From the NCBI GenBank assembly GCA_030615745.1, contig JAUWYR010000006.1, positions 1 through 64,000 of the forward strand: DNA of 64,000 nt. Reading direction: 5' to 3'. Shown piece after piece: positions 19,148 to 28,944 of the stretch. The DNA comes from Candidatus Zixiibacteriota bacterium (GTDB lineage Bacteria > Zixibacteria > MSB-5A5 > SM23-73-2). Under the pieces are notes generated by a model. That model was not told the origin of the DNA and searched no databases. It saw only the letters and a list, made by a program, of their open reading frames with translations. A program made the position numbers and the translations under genes. Each line of letters opens with the position of its first letter. Positions within the stretch are counted from its first letter, which is position 1.

Positions 19148-20980
19148 ATGGCTAATTTCGAAGATTTAAAACGAACCCATACCTGCGGGGAATTACACAA
19201 AGGGGATGCAGGCAAAAAAGTGATTTTGAATGGGTGGGTGCACAGGTGGAGAAATCACGGCGGGGTTATATTTATTGACCTTCGTGATAGATATGGGTTA
19301 ACCCAAGTCGTTTTCAAGCCGGATTCTTTGGATGAGGAGACAATAAAGAATGCTTCTCATCTTCGGGCAGAGTATGTGATAAGTGTTGAAGGAAAGGTTA
19401 ACTTAAGACCTGAAGGGATGAGAAATCCCAATTTGGAAACAGGTGATATTGAACTTTTGGTAGAAAAACTTACAATTTTAAATCCATCCAAAACCCCTCC
19501 TTTTGAAATCGAGGACCATACTGATGCAAAAGAGGAGCTGAGATTAACATATAGATACTTAGACTTACGCAGAGCTCCTTTACAGGAAAAGATTAAAATC
19601 AGACACAAGGTAACCAAAGCTGTGAGAGACTATTTGGATTCGCAAGGATTCTACGAGATAGAAACCCCTCTTTTGATAAGAAGCACACCCGAGGGAGCAA
19701 GGGATTTTATTGTTCCTTCGAGGACAAATCCAGGCAAATTCTTTGCCCTTCCCCAATCACCCCAGCTTTTAAAACAGATTCTGATAGTCTCAGGGTTTGA
19801 TAAGTATTTTCAGATAGCACGCTGCTTAAGGGATGAGGACTTAAGAGCAGATAGACAGCCCGAGCACACACAGATAGATATGGAGATGGCATTTGTTACA
19901 GAGGATGACGTTTTTAGTGTGGTCGAAGGGATGATGGCTTATGTCTTTAAAAAAGTCTTAGATGTTGAGGTCAAAACTCCTTTTCCCAGACTAAGATTTG
20001 TTGAAGCGATGAAAAGATATGGGACAGACAAACCAGATACCAGATTCGAGCTAAAGATAGAGGATTTAACAGATATTTTGGCTTCGTCTGGATATAAGGT
20101 ATTTTCTGAGACGATTAAAAATGAAGGGAAAGTTCAGGGAATAAATTTCAAAAGGGGTGGATTTTTGTCGAGAAAAAAAATAGAACAGTTAGAGCAATTT
20201 GTCAAAGAATCTGGTGCCAAAGGACTTCTATGGATTGCAAAGACAAAAGATGGTTTAAAATCTCCTTTTATCAAATTTATCAGCCAAGACGAAAAAGAGA
20301 TTATCTGTGAGAAATTGGGAGTTGAGGAGGGTGACATCGGCTTTATAATAGCGGATAAAGAGGAGATTGTCTTAACATCCTTGGGTAAATTGAGAAAAGA
20401 GATAGCAGAAAGATATAATCTTATCGAGGGCTCTAAATGGAATTTTGTCTGGATAACAGAGTTTCCTTTGTTCGAGTATAATCCTTTTGAGAAAAGACTG
20501 GTGGCGATGCACAATATAGTGACTATGCCCTATGAGGAGGATATTTATAAGTTAGATGAAGGATTCAAATCAGATCTTTCAGTAGATAATCCTTCCCATC
20601 CCTGGCGCAATATAAAAGCAAGACAATACGATTTAGTCTTAAATGGGGTGGAGATTGCCTCAGGTGGAATCAGAAATCATAAAAAAAATATTCAGCAAAA
20701 GATTTTAAACATCCTGGGGTGGGATAATAAAAAAGCAGAAAAAGCCTTTGGCTTTCTTTTAAAAGCCTTAGAATACGGTGCTCCTCCTCATGGAGGGATA
20801 GCCCCTGGATTGGACAGGATTGTTGCTTTGATGACCGGCTCCGATTCCATCAGAGATGTGATCGTATTTCCCAAGACCACTCAGGCACTATCTTTGATGG
20901 ATGGTGCTCCAGCAGAGGTGGAAAAGAACCAACTGGAGAAGTTAGGTATTAAATTAGATTTAGAAAAAGACAAAAACTAA
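19148..20980 (+). CDS. aspS: aspartyl-tRNA synthetase
   Basis: GWVHRWRNHGGVIFIDLRDRYGLTQVVF; RCLRDEDLRADRQPEHTQIDMEM; PHGGIAPGLDRIVALM. Confidence 0.96.
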   Translation: MANFEDLKRTHTCGELHKGDAGKKVILNGWVHRWRNHGGVIFIDLRDRYGLTQVVFKPDSLDEETIKNASHLRAEYVISVEGKVNLRPEGMRNPNLETGDIELLVEKLTILNPSKTPPFEIEDHTDAKEELRLTYRYLDLRRAPLQEKIKIRHKVTKAVRDYLDSQGFYEIETPLLIRSTPEGARDFIVPSRTNPGKFFALPQSPQLLKQILIVSGFDKYFQIARCLRDEDLRADRQPEHTQIDMEMAFVTEDDVFSVVEGMMAYVFKKVLDVEVKTPFPRLRFVEAMKRYGTDKPDTRFELKIEDLTDILASSGYKVFSETIKNEGKVQGINFKRGGFLSRKKIEQLEQFVKESGAKGLLWIAKTKDGLKSPFIKFISQDEKEIICEKLGVEEGDIGFIIADKEEIVLTSLGKLRKEIAERYNLIEGSKWNFVWITEFPLFEYNPFEKRLVAMHNIVTMPYEEDIYKLDEGFKSDLSVDNPSHPWRNIKARQYDLVLNGVEIASGGIRNHKKNIQQKILNILGWDNKKAEKAFGFLLKALEYGAPPHGGIAPGLDRIVALMTGSDSIRDVIVFPKTTQALSLMDGAPAEVEKNQLEKLGIKLDLEKDKN

Positions 20981-20990
20981 AAGGAAAAAC

Positions 20991-21968
20991 TTGGCAAAAC
21001 AAATTACTAAAAAAATCGATTTGACTGGTGTTGACCAGAGAATCCTATTTGGTCAGAGCGATGCTTTTTTGCGCTTGATTCAGGGAGAGTTCGATGCTAA
21101 AATCGTTGCTCGAGGGGATGGGATAAGGTTAGAAGGTGAAGAAAAAGAGGTGGAGAAGATAGAAAAGCTTTTCTCTGATTTGGTCTTTTATGTTAAGAAA
21201 AATCAAGAGCTGAATGAAAAATATCTTCTTTACACTATCTCAATGATAAAGGAAGGGGAAAAAGGACCTTTCGAAGATCTTCAGACCCAGACTTTAGTAA
21301 CTTCACTTACAACCAAGAAGGGCATTAAGCCTCGAACTTTAGGTCAGAAAGATTATCTTAAAGCTATGGAGGAATATGATATAGTTTTAGTTATAGGTCC
21401 TGCAGGAACAGGGAAGACCTATTTAGCTGTAGCTATGGCAGTTTCCGCATTGAAGCAAAAAAGGGTGGGAAGGCTTGTTTTGGTCAGGCCTGCAGTAGAA
21501 GCTGGTGAAAGCTTAGGCTTTTTACCGGGAGATATAAAGGCTAAAGTTGACCCATATCTGAGGCCAGTATACGATGCTTTACATGATATGCTATCTGCTG
21601 AAAAGATGAGAAGACTTTTGGAATTGGGGATAATTGAGATATCCCCTTTAGCTTTTATGAGGGGAAGGACTTTGAACAATTGCTTTGTTATCTTAGATGA
21701 GGCTCAGAACACAACCTCTGACCAGATGAAGATGTTTTTAACCAGATTAGGGGAGGACTCTAAGGCTGTTGTTACCGGGGATATTACCCAGATCGATTTG
21801 ACCAATAAATCCGCTTCTGGACTTGTGAGGTCGCAAAGAATTTTATCTGGAATTAAAGGGATAAAGTTCGTATATCTTACTGAGAAAGATGTGGTAAGAC
21901 ACAGATTGGTTCAGGATGTGATCAAAGCCTACGAGAGGTCCGAAGCACGACAAAAAGGAGGAAGTTAG
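20991..21968 (+). CDS. PhoH family ATPase
   Basis: GPAGTGKTYLAVAMAV, LPGDIKAKVDPYLRPVYDAL, FVILDEAQNTT. Confidence 0.93.
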   Translation: MAKQITKKIDLTGVDQRILFGQSDAFLRLIQGEFDAKIVARGDGIRLEGEEKEVEKIEKLFSDLVFYVKKNQELNEKYLLYTISMIKEGEKGPFEDLQTQTLVTSLTTKKGIKPRTLGQKDYLKAMEEYDIVLVIGPAGTGKTYLAVAMAVSALKQKRVGRLVLVRPAVEAGESLGFLPGDIKAKVDPYLRPVYDALHDMLSAEKMRRLLELGIIEISPLAFMRGRTLNNCFVILDEAQNTTSDQMKMFLTRLGEDSKAVVTGDITQIDLTNKSASGLVRSQRILSGIKGIKFVYLTEKDVVRHRLVQDVIKAYERSEARQKGGS

Positions 21969-21979
21969 AGGCAAGAATT

Positions 21980-24226
21980 TTGCCTCGATTTATGTTTAAA
22001 TTGCCTTTTTTAAGGTGGAAAGTAAGGTTAAGAAAGCTTTTCTTCCCCCAAAAAGATAATAACAAAAAGCCACAAAAAAAGACTTTAAATAAAATTTTAA
22101 GGCTTTTTTTAGCTTTAGCCTCCCTTTTGTTTATCTCCTTTATATATCCGTTAGAATCGATGTATCAGCCTCCTCAACTTCCTCAAGAGGGTGAGATCGC
22201 CAAAGAGGAGATAATTGCACCATTCGCCTTTCCAATTCTTAAAGACTCAGAGGAGTTGGAGAAGGATAAAAAGCTCGCTTTGTCCAATCTCTCCATTATC
22301 TTGAAACGCAAAAAAAATATCACTGATTCTGCTTTTAACTCAGTTGAGCTGTTTTTTTCTAAACTTGACAGCTTGAACAAGAATACTAAAAGTATAGCCC
22401 AGCGAAAAGAGAAGCTCACCCTGGTCTTTCCTTTCTTAAGTGGCGAGATCATAAGGCTTTTGGCTGATGAAAAATCTTTTGAAAGGCTTAAATCAAATTG
22501 CTTACAGATTCTTTCTAAGATATATAAAATAGGGGTGGTAAGCGATTTTCAGAATCGGTCTTTTGATAATCTCAACTCTATTCTGATCTTGGATGGGAAC
22601 AAAGAGATTTTGATAACCACTAAGGATAAGATTTTAACCCTATCCAAAGCCAAAGAAGAAAGGCTTTTATCTTTAGCCTGGAGAAGCTTTAAAAACGATG
22701 GTCTTTATGCAAAGACAGCCTATGAGATTTTATCCAATTTTTTAGCTCCGAATCTTGAGTTGGATCTTGAGGAGACCAATAAACGTAAAGAGGAGCTTTT
22801 AGCCTCAATACCCAAGCATAAGGGATTGGTTTTGAAAGGTGAAAAGATTGTCGAAAAAGACCAAAAAGTAACCCGCAGTGAGCTGGAGAAACTTTCCTCT
22901 TTAGCCTCCTCTAAGGTGAAATGGAGCTTTGAGGATAATCGCTGGGAATTTGTCCTTTTAATTTTAGGAAGGATGGTCTTTGTATTCTCGATTATTTTAA
23001 TTTTGGTAATATTTTTATATCTTTTTAAAAGGGATGTTCTTTTTGACTCTTCCAAACTATTGATGATCACCATATTGATCTTATCCGGGGTTTTTTTAGC
23101 ATATCTTATCGGATTTAAGTGGCAACTTTCAGAATATCTGGTTCCAGTAGCATTGACCTCCCTTCTTTTGACTATTCTTTTAGGGGTGGAGGTTGGGCTG
23201 ATAGCAACCTTCACCTTATCTATTCTTCTGGGGATGATGCACAACTTTAATTTCAACTTCACCCTGGTCTCTTTAGTTGCGGGGAGTGTAGGAGCTTATA
23301 GTGTGAAGGAGGTTTCTCATAGATATAAGTTTTACCGCCCCATGCTTTATGTTTGCTTTGTATACGTGGTCATGATTTTTCTGATGGAGTCTTTAAAATT
23401 TTCTCCAACATCTAAAGTTATAGAATATTGTGGTTATGGAATATTCAATGGATTTATTTCCACTGTTTTAACTATGGGACTTTTGCCATTGTTCGAATCC
23501 CTCTTTAACATAACCACGGATATAACCCTTCTGGAGCTCTCTGATTTGAACAACCCGCTTTTGAAAAGGTTAGCTCTGGTTGCTCCTGGAACCTATCATC
23601 ATTCGATCGTTGTTGGTAATTTAGCTGAGGCAGCTGCTAAAGATTTAGGAGCTAATACTCTTTTAGCAAGAGTAAGTGCTTATTATCATGACATAGGAAA
23701 AATGGAGAAGCCTGAATATTTTGTGGAAAATCAGATGGGGTTCAAAAGCAAACATAAGAAGCTAAGCCCATCGATGAGCGCTTTGATTTTAGAGTCCCAT
23801 GTTAAGGAGGGAGCTGAAATGGCGAAAAAAGCAAAGCTCCCTAAAAAGATAATAGACATCATAAAAGAGCATCACGGCACCACAGTGATGAGTTACTTTT
23901 ACAATAAGGCATTGGAGCAGGGTGCTTCTGAGGAGGTAAAGGACGAATACCGATATCCAGGTCCCAAGCCCCGTTCAAAGGAAGCAGGTATTTTAATGCT
24001 CGCAGATGCAGTAGAGGCAGCATCGCGCACCCTCGAGGACCCTAAAGCTTCAAGGATAAAAGGAGTTATCAAAAAGATCATAATGGATAAGTTAGAGTTG
24101 GGTGAGTTAGATGAATGTGACCTGACATTAAAAGACCTCCATGCTATAGAGGAAAGCTTTGTGCCAATCCTGATAGGGGTTTTCCACCCGAGAGTTGACT
24201 ATCCCCAGCTGGTAGAGGAAAAATGA
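21980..24226 (+). CDS. 7TM-HD (PgpH-type) cyclic-dinucleotide phosphohydrolase family protein
   Basis: APGTYHHSIVVGNLAEAAA, YYHDIGK, HHGTT; TM helices before the HD domain. Confidence 0.9.
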   Translation: MPRFMFKLPFLRWKVRLRKLFFPQKDNNKKPQKKTLNKILRLFLALASLLFISFIYPLESMYQPPQLPQEGEIAKEEIIAPFAFPILKDSEELEKDKKLALSNLSIILKRKKNITDSAFNSVELFFSKLDSLNKNTKSIAQRKEKLTLVFPFLSGEIIRLLADEKSFERLKSNCLQILSKIYKIGVVSDFQNRSFDNLNSILILDGNKEILITTKDKILTLSKAKEERLLSLAWRSFKNDGLYAKTAYEILSNFLAPNLELDLEETNKRKEELLASIPKHKGLVLKGEKIVEKDQKVTRSELEKLSSLASSKVKWSFEDNRWEFVLLILGRMVFVFSIILILVIFLYLFKRDVLFDSSKLLMITILILSGVFLAYLIGFKWQLSEYLVPVALTSLLLTILLGVEVGLIATFTLSILLGMMHNFNFNFTLVSLVAGSVGAYSVKEVSHRYKFYRPMLYVCFVYVVMIFLMESLKFSPTSKVIEYCGYGIFNGFISTVLTMGLLPLFESLFNITTDITLLELSDLNNPLLKRLALVAPGTYHHSIVVGNLAEAAAKDLGANTLLARVSAYYHDIGKMEKPEYFVENQMGFKSKHKKLSPSMSALILESHVKEGAEMAKKAKLPKKIIDIIKEHHGTTVMSYFYNKALEQGASEEVKDEYRYPGPKPRSKEAGILMLADAVEAASRTLEDPKASRIKGVIKKIIMDKLELGELDECDLTLKDLHAIEESFVPILIGVFHPRVDYPQLVEEK

Positions 24227-24238
24227 TCTGGTAAGTTT

Positions 24239-24697
24239 TTGATGAAGAAAGCAGTTTATCATAATAATATCGAGGTAGCTAATCTCCATCCAAGACAAAA
24301 AGTTTTTTTAACCGGGATAAAAAAGTTAGTCCAAAAAATATTAGAGGGCGAAAAAAGATCCGAGAAGTTAAATATTGTTTTTGTGGACGATAAATTTATA
24401 AGAAGATTAAATCGAAAATTTACCAAAAGGAACTTATCTACCGATGTCTTGTCATTTGGGATGAAAGAGGGTAAAAAGATAAGAGCCGAATTTGATATTC
24501 TTGGGGATGTTTATGTTAACTTGGATCAGGCAAAAAAAAATGCTAAAAGTTTCGGTCAAAGATTTGAAGATGAGGTTAAACTTTTAGTAACTCATGGGAT
24601 TTTGCATCTTTTGGGATATGAGCATAAAAGTAAAAAAAAGGCTTTGTTTATGAGGAAAAAAGAGGATTTTTATCTCAATTTCAAAAAAGGGAATTAG
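24239..24697 (+). CDS. ybeY: rRNA maturation endoribonuclease YbeY
   Basis: STDVLSFGM...LGDVYVNLD...LVTHGILHLLGYEH. Confidence 0.92.
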   Translation: MMKKAVYHNNIEVANLHPRQKVFLTGIKKLVQKILEGEKRSEKLNIVFVDDKFIRRLNRKFTKRNLSTDVLSFGMKEGKKIRAEFDILGDVYVNLDQAKKNAKSFGQRFEDEVKLLVTHGILHLLGYEHKSKKKALFMRKKEDFYLNFKKGN

Positions 24698-25591
24698 ATG
24701 AGTTTAGTAAAAGATTTTTTAAAAAAAGTTAGGGGAAATTTGAGTCGGCTATCCCCTGTTTCTGATGAAAAAAGATTTCGGAATCGATCAAGAGATAAAA
24801 AAAAGGGAGTGGAAAAAGAGCTTAGTTCGATTGAAGAGGTAAAGAGGCTTGAAGAGGATGAGAAGAGGATGGTTAGCCGAATTATCGAATTCGGAAAGAC
24901 CTCGGTTAAGGAGATTATGCTTCCCAGGATCGATATTGTCTGTGCTTCGTTTGACACACCTTTGCGTAAGGTAAAGGAGCTTATTCGAAAACATGGTCAT
25001 TCAAGAATCCCTATTTACAAGGACAGCATCGACAATATAATAGGAATTTTGTATGCTAAAGATCTTCTTTTAGTCGAGGATAAGGGAGGACTTGATATAT
25101 CTAAGCTTGTTCGGAAACCCTATTTCATTCCAGAATCCAAAAAGATCGACGAGCTTTTAAAAGAGATGAAAAAAGAAAAAATACATTTAGCAGTGGTGGT
25201 GGATGAATACGGAGGAACTGCAGGGCTGGTTACTATGGAGGATATTCTGGAGGAGATCGTGGGGGAGATCCAGGATGAGTACGATATGGAAGAGGAGAAG
25301 ATAAAAAAGATTGACGAGCAAAACTTTCGTGTCTCAGCCGGTATCTCGATTGAGGATTTAAACGAAGCTTTGGGTACAGATATACCGGAAAAAGAGTTTG
25401 AGACAGTAGGAGGGTATATCTACGATTTAGTTGGAAGCGTACCCAAGGAAGGGGAGATCTTAGAATCCTCTGGTCTGAAATTCTTAGTTGAGAAGGTTGT
25501 TGGTCAGAGGATAAAGACAGTGAAGGTGACTAAATTGAAAAAGCCTGAGGGGCTTAAAGAAGAGGATAAAAATTCTCCGAACAAGACTTAG
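24698..25591 (+). CDS. hemolysin/CorC-family protein with CBS pair and transporter-associated domain
   Basis: VKEIMLPRIDIVCAS, VVDEYGGTAGLVTMEDILEEIVGEIQDEYD. Confidence 0.9.
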   Translation: MSLVKDFLKKVRGNLSRLSPVSDEKRFRNRSRDKKKGVEKELSSIEEVKRLEEDEKRMVSRIIEFGKTSVKEIMLPRIDIVCASFDTPLRKVKELIRKHGHSRIPIYKDSIDNIIGILYAKDLLLVEDKGGLDISKLVRKPYFIPESKKIDELLKEMKKEKIHLAVVVDEYGGTAGLVTMEDILEEIVGEIQDEYDMEEEKIKKIDEQNFRVSAGISIEDLNEALGTDIPEKEFETVGGYIYDLVGSVPKEGEILESSGLKFLVEKVVGQRIKTVKVTKLKKPEGLKEEDKNSPNKT

Positions 25592-25627
25592 AACCGTTCT
25601 CTGAATTCCTACTGAAATCAAAATCTC

Positions 25628-26776
25628 TTGATGCGTCCGCAAATGCCAAAAAAAAGCAAGGTTTTCATCACCAGATGTAAGGATTACCATTTAGACAATG
25701 TAAGAGAGACACTTAGGCTTTCCTTACAACATCTTGGCGGATTGCAAAGATTTGTAAAAAAAAATGACAGGGTCTTAATAAAGCCAAATCTTTTATCTTC
25801 AAGAGAGCCTGAAAAGGCAGTAACTACACATCCATCCCTGGTTTTTGCTGTTGTAGAAGAGGTTAAAAAAATTGGTGGGATTCCTTTTATCGGAGACAGC
25901 CCAGGAGGGACCGAGAAGGGTATTGAAAGGCTGTGGAGAAATACCGGGATGGCAGATGTCTCTGAAAAAACTGGTGCAGAGCTTCTGTCATTTGAGAAAG
26001 CTGGTGTTTATAAGAAAGAGGCTTTATCCGGCAAAACATATTTTATCTCCAGGCAAGCTATAGACTTTAATGTTATAATAAATCTTCCCAAGCTAAAGAC
26101 ACATACCCTAACACTTTTTACCTGTGCGGTTAAGAACATGTTCGGGGTTATACCTGGATTCAGAAAAGGTGAGTATCATAAAGAGGCGCCAAAGCCAAAA
26201 GATTTCGCCGAAGTTATTGTGGATATCTTCTCTCTGGTTAAGCCGCAGATAACTATAGCAGATGCGATAGTATGTATGGCTGGAGATGGTCCCTCCTCTG
26301 GTGAACCTCAATACTTAGGAGTTATTTTAGCTTCAGAGGACCCTGTGGCTTTGGATGCTGTAGCTGCTAAGATAATGGGGTTTAAGGATAATGAGATCGA
26401 TACCACTAATATTGCAAAAGAAAGAGGATTAGGAGCTGGAGAACTTTCGGAGATTGAAATTATAGGTGAAAACTTACCCGATCTCTTTGGATTTGATATT
26501 AAACTTCCCTCAAACAGATTTTTAAGACTAATCCCGAAATTCTTAGTTAAGCTTTTAGCTCCCTATATCTGGGTGAGACCTGCGATATTAGATGGCAATT
26601 GCACCAATTGTAACATATGCGTAGAAAACTGTCCGGTTAAAACCATTCATCCAGGAGATCCAATACCGGTTTATGATTATTCGAATTGTATCAACTGTAT
26701 GTGCTGTCATGAGCTTTGTCCACATCGGGCGATTTATTTAGAGAAATCTTGGTTGTCGAAGATGATAGGGAGGTAA
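25628..26776 (+). CDS. DUF362-family protein with C-terminal 2x[4Fe-4S] ferredoxin domain
   Basis: VLIKPNLLSSREPEKAVTTHP, INLPKLKTHTLTLFTCAVKNMFG, CTNCNICVENCP and CINCMCCHELCP. Confidence 0.88.
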   Translation: MMRPQMPKKSKVFITRCKDYHLDNVRETLRLSLQHLGGLQRFVKKNDRVLIKPNLLSSREPEKAVTTHPSLVFAVVEEVKKIGGIPFIGDSPGGTEKGIERLWRNTGMADVSEKTGAELLSFEKAGVYKKEALSGKTYFISRQAIDFNVIINLPKLKTHTLTLFTCAVKNMFGVIPGFRKGEYHKEAPKPKDFAEVIVDIFSLVKPQITIADAIVCMAGDGPSSGEPQYLGVILASEDPVALDAVAAKIMGFKDNEIDTTNIAKERGLGAGELSEIEIIGENLPDLFGFDIKLPSNRFLRLIPKFLVKLLAPYIWVRPAILDGNCTNCNICVENCPVKTIHPGDPIPVYDYSNCINCMCCHELCPHRAIYLEKSWLSKMIGR

Positions 26777-26779
26777 AAA
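26684..26779. repeat. 96-bp direct repeat, copy 1 (3' end of DUF362 gene)
   Basis: AATTGTATCAACTG...GGGAGGTAAAAA identical base by base to 28546-28641. Confidence 0.97.
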
Positions 26780-26787
26780 TTGAAAGG

Positions 26788-26819
26788 AAACCCCAGCTTC
26801 TCAGTAAGAACTGGGGTTT
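26788..26819. terminator. hairpin between convergent genes
   Basis: AAACCCCAG ... CTGGGGTTT. Confidence 0.55.
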
Positions 26820-26883
26820 CATGGAATTCTGCTCAATTGTCAATATCACGATGAGAAGCTTAGTCCCACCATTGCAGTTAATA

Positions 26884-28128
26884 TCAAATGCCTGACGAAC
26901 AATCCGGAGCAGGGCCGCCCTTCAGAAGATAATTAGCCAAATAAATGACGTCTGCCAAGTTACAGGAGTCATCGTTGTTCACATCAGCGCAGGCTGAGAA
27001 TGGACTTGGCGGACATACTGGCTCTGGACCTCCTTTTAGCAGATAGTTGGCAAGGTATATGACATCTCCTAAGTTTATGCTTTGATCGCCGTTGACATCA
27101 CCACAGATGAAAGGACAAGCGTCGCCAGTGCCGTCGCAGTCGGAGTCTTCTTGTAGCGGGTTGTAAGTGTAAGGGCAGTTGTCTGCCAGATCATGAATCC
27201 CGTCGCTGTCGTAGTCAGGTCCCTCCTCCTCTGGCGGAAGAACTCCGTGGGCAGCCAGCAGGGCCTGCTCGCGAGTCATACGCTTGTAATGCGTGTCCGC
27301 AGGGTTAATACAATCGCAGGGTATCGGCCACACCCCGGGGAAGAAATTGCTGCTGGCAGCAACCGGCACTTCAGAAGTGAGGGGATTACAATCGTGATCC
27401 ACCGAATCCCCGCCGGGCGAGGTGACTATACCAAAACCAGGATCAAAGTATGTCCAGCGTCCACAGAGCGTTTGGAAAGAAATCACCATTGGATCATAAC
27501 CGAGGTCCAATACCTGCACCTGATGTGGATCCCCCACCTTGGTGAAAATAAACCGCGGAGTTACAGGGAGGGTGGCGTCGAATGTGCCCCCGTCAGAACA
27601 CTCATGGCGGATGGTCATCGAGCCAATATGCTGGGTGTCCACGCTCGACAGGCACACCTTTACGTCCCACAGTTCGGGGTCTTGGCCGCCATCCCAGGTC
27701 ACCGTGATCGGGTTGATACTTTTCAAAGAGAGCGCTATGATTTCGATCGGAATCATGTCCGAGTCACCGCACGCTGGCAAAAACGCCGTGTCCAGCCGCT
27801 CGACGATCACGTCAGCCGGCCATATCTGGGGAATTGGATCCCCCTCTAAGGTAATGGGTTGGTCAAACGGATCCGACCCGGGGCCAAAAAAGTCTGCAGG
27901 TATCGGCATGACGGTGAAGTGGGAGTCGACAGTAGCACCACCCGAGGGTGTAGACCACAAGTCCACACCAGGAAGAACATTGTCGGCTGATGTGGGTAGG
28001 GTCGCGAAGACGCCAAACATCACAACTGTAACCACCAGCCCCACAACGTGCCTTAAACCAAAGTTCCTAACAGAAGATTTTTTGGAACGAGCAGAATTAC
28101 TGAAACTATTTTTTCTTAAACTTCTCAT
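26884..28128 (-). CDS. secreted protein with thrombospondin-type-3-like motif and two C-terminal dockerin-like repeats
   Basis: DYDSDGIHDLADNCPYTYNPLQEDSDCDGTGDAC; GDVNGDQSINLGDVIYLANYLLKGGPEP and ADVNNDDSCNLADVIYLANYLLKGGPAP. Confidence 0.85.
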   Translation of the reverse strand: MRSLRKNSFSNSARSKKSSVRNFGLRHVVGLVVTVVMFGVFATLPTSADNVLPGVDLWSTPSGGATVDSHFTVMPIPADFFGPGSDPFDQPITLEGDPIPQIWPADVIVERLDTAFLPACGDSDMIPIEIIALSLKSINPITVTWDGGQDPELWDVKVCLSSVDTQHIGSMTIRHECSDGGTFDATLPVTPRFIFTKVGDPHQVQVLDLGYDPMVISFQTLCGRWTYFDPGFGIVTSPGGDSVDHDCNPLTSEVPVAASSNFFPGVWPIPCDCINPADTHYKRMTREQALLAAHGVLPPEEEGPDYDSDGIHDLADNCPYTYNPLQEDSDCDGTGDACPFICGDVNGDQSINLGDVIYLANYLLKGGPEPVCPPSPFSACADVNNDDSCNLADVIYLANYLLKGGPAPDCSSGI

Positions 28129-28484
28129 GACTTACCTCCACTTTCCAGACCAGCTATTTGTTCTTAGTTCAGACAGCACCTTAGAACAATGGAAGTCAGT
28201 TTTTTGTGAATGTTGCTTGAAACAGATTATCTACATCCAATCAAATTAATATTCATAGGCATCCTCCTTCCTGATAAGACAGCTTGCAGGTCGGATATGA
28301 TCGCAGACTTTTCCAACACTTTCTCTTTGTAACTTCTACTTATTTGTTAAATATAAGCCTTTTCTGCTATTTTGTCAAGCGAAATCTGTGTTTATCACCT
28401 TATAGTTAAGAGAGGTATAGCTATATAGACCTCGAGTTTAGAGCGAGCTACTCATTTTTGAAGAGGATTTCAGTTCATCTTTTG

Positions 28485-28534
28485 ATGCTTCGGGAATGGG
28501 AAGGACTCTTCGAGCTTCGCATAGGTATTTACCA
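28485..28534. repeat. GATGC-type intergenic repeat (partial copy)
   Basis: GATGCTTCGGGAATGGGAAGGACTCTTCGAGCTTCGCATAGGTATT; compare window start. Confidence 0.75.
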
Positions 28535-28545
28535 ACGGTAGCCCA

Positions 28546-28641
28546 AATTGTATCAACTGTATGTGCTGTCATGAGCTTTGTCCACATCGGGCGATTTATT
28601 TAGAGAAATCTTGGTTGTCGAAGATGATAGGGAGGTAAAAA
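28546..28641. repeat. 96-bp direct repeat, copy 2 (displaced DUF362 3' end)
   Basis: identical to 26684-26779, offset 1862 bp. Confidence 0.97.
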
Positions 28642-28652
28642 GTAAAAATCCT

Positions 28653-28684
28653 GTTCTCTGTTGGTCTTAAGACCAACAGAGAAC
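28653..28684. repeat. perfect 32-bp palindrome, copy 2
   Basis: GTTCTCTGTTGGTCTTAAGACCAACAGAGAAC. Confidence 0.95.
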
Positions 28685-28754
28685 AACGAGGACCAATTTA
28701 TAATTTTTTTGATGGCTCAAGCTCAGATCATAGAGCGCTCAGCCCTGACCAACG

Positions 28755-28816
28755 GTAACCCAGGTTGCCCCCAACCTGGGCAAAAAAAGACCCACCTTGA
28801 GGCAAGGTGGGTTTAC
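28755..28816. repeat. three-way-junction element (TWJ-5)
   Basis: GTAA|CCCAGGTTG CCCC CAACCTGGG|CAAAAAAAG|ACCCACCTTG AGG CAAGGTGGGT|TTAC. Confidence 0.8.
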
Positions 28817-28944
28817 GATTAACTATAAAGTAGTGGACGAATTTAGAACTTTTTTGATGGCAGAAGACTCAGATTCTCCTCTGTGTGAAGATATTCAAAA
28901 GCTGATTGCTCACATTCAGATATAGCAAGCGGAGGGTAGTTTCA

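Noticed and set aside
27193-28249. Two plus-strand ORFs (218 and 236 aa) opposite the dockerin gene
   Set aside because: The minus-strand frame encodes clear dockerin repeats and a signal peptide; the plus frames have no family motifs.
26684-28641. Classical IS or integron cassette around the dockerin gene
   Set aside because: No transposase, integrase, attC-like site or short target-site duplication seen; only the 96-bp direct repeat is supported.
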